A stretch of 13,935 nt of DNA from Armatimonadota bacterium (GTDB lineage Bacteria > Armatimonadota > Abditibacteriia > CG2-30-59-28): NCBI GenBank assembly GCA_016199605.1, contig JACQGJ010000557.1, positions 1 to 13,935 on the forward strand, read 5' to 3'. Positions 13,695-13,935 of this stretch are shown piece after piece. The notes beneath the pieces were generated by a model. The model was given only the letters and a program-made list of their open reading frames with translations. It was not told the DNA's origin and searched no databases. Made by a program: the position numbers and the translations under genes. Every line of letters begins with the position of its first letter. Within the stretch, counting starts at the first letter, position 1.

Positions 13695-13723
13695 ATAATA
13701 ACGGATGCACCATCGACCGTCAA
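13695..13723 (-). promoter_or_regulatory. Strong sigma70-type promoter of the three-gene cassette, near-leaderless
   Basis: Read on the - strand: TTGACG (13723-13718), exactly 17 bases, TATTAT (13700-13695). Both boxes match the consensus at 5/6. Transcription would start near 13688, only about 5 bases before the ATG at 13682, and no Shine-Dalgarno precedes that ATG, so the message should be almost leaderless. Confidence 0.65.
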
Positions 13724-13741
13724 GCAAGCGCCTGCCCCCTC

Positions 13742-13935
13742 TGTGGTCCAGACCAGCGACGCGGCCGACCGCGAGCGGGTAATCTCCTCTACACTTCCTC
13801 AACCCTCCGCGGCGGGCAGGAGCCGGTGACTATCGCCGTTCCCCTCGGCAAAGCGAGATACCTGCGCCTTTACACCACCGATGCCGACGACGGCATTGGC
13901 AGCGATCACGCTGTGTGGGGAAATGCGAGGGTGAA
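13742..13935 (+). pseudogene. Truncated, frameshifted copy of NPCBM domain end (copy B), runs off window
   Basis: Bases 13787-13935 encode LYTSSTLRGGQEPV through SDHAVWGNARV in one frame, differing from the lyase C-terminus at only three residues by my reading. Upstream, from about 13742, VVQTSDAADRE resembles the lyase's MVQTGDSPDGP but lies in another frame: two extra bases relative to the lyase shift it. No similarity is visible before about 13742, and no start codon or ribosome site precedes it, so this is a 5'-truncated relic of a paralogous gene. The window ends at the position one base before the last sense base of the lyase copy, so its stop is not seen. Confidence 0.8.

Noticed and set aside
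13683..13802. N-terminal extension of the first cassette protein
   Set aside because: It is the antisense of the NPCBM fragment (its AVGRVAGLDH peptide also appears in the antisense of the lyase 3' end) and runs over the promoter boxes.
13641..13829. 62-residue + strand open frame before the window end
   Set aside because: It joins antisense of the first cassette gene to the out-of-frame part of the NPCBM relic, ends at the frameshift, and has no ribosome site.

Overview
The window is GC-rich bacterial DNA with no rRNA, tRNA, CRISPR array or recognisable transposase. It looks like a carbohydrate-degradation locus from a free-living environmental bacterium. The mix of large secreted DUF6259-like, DUF4091/GH123-like and heparinase II/III + NPCBM proteins, together with SUMF1-type proteins, is typical of Planctomycetota, Lentisphaerota/Verrucomicrobiota or Armatimonadota. 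The phylum is an inference from gene content, because there is no marker gene.

Region 1 (1-2248, + strand) is a large secreted DUF6259-like putative glycoside hydrolase, possibly cut at its 5' end. Region 2 (2249-2596) is a convergent intergenic spacer holding a perfect 28-bp-arm inverted repeat. Region 3 (2597-3505, - strand) is a membrane-anchored SUMF1/formylglycine-generating-enzyme-fold protein that lacks the catalytic cysteines. Region 4 (3506-3653) is a divergent promoter region. Region 5 (3654-12280, + strand) is a probable three-gene operon: a secreted protein of unknown function, a DUF4091/GH123-like putative glycosidase, and a 1517-residue heparinase II/III-like polysaccharide lyase with a zinc-knuckle-like cysteine set and a C-terminal NPCBM domain. 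All three start codons have good Shine-Dalgarno sequences and all three proteins carry export signals, so they probably act together outside the cytoplasm on a (possibly uronic-acid- or amino-sugar-containing) glycan. No sulfatase, SusC/D or transporter lies in this window.

Region 6 (12340-13682, - strand) is a compact three-gene cassette of small cytoplasmic-looking proteins unrelated to glycan degradation. It has a TTGACG-N17-TATTAT promoter so close to the first start codon that the mRNA is nearly leaderless. Its first two genes overlap by 4 bases. I do not recognise a function; this is the best candidate here for an undescribed system.

Region 7 (about 13742-13935, + strand) is a second, truncated and frameshifted copy of the NPCBM 3' end of the lyase gene (139 of 149 bases identical over the clean part), running off the window. 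The cassette is therefore bracketed by direct repeats.

Palindromic elements recur. A 162-bp (54-codon) element with perfect 43-bp arms sits in frame inside the signal peptide of the unknown secreted protein. Removing it on paper restores a textbook signal peptide. A cluster of small palindromes makes up the C-terminal tail of the second cassette gene.
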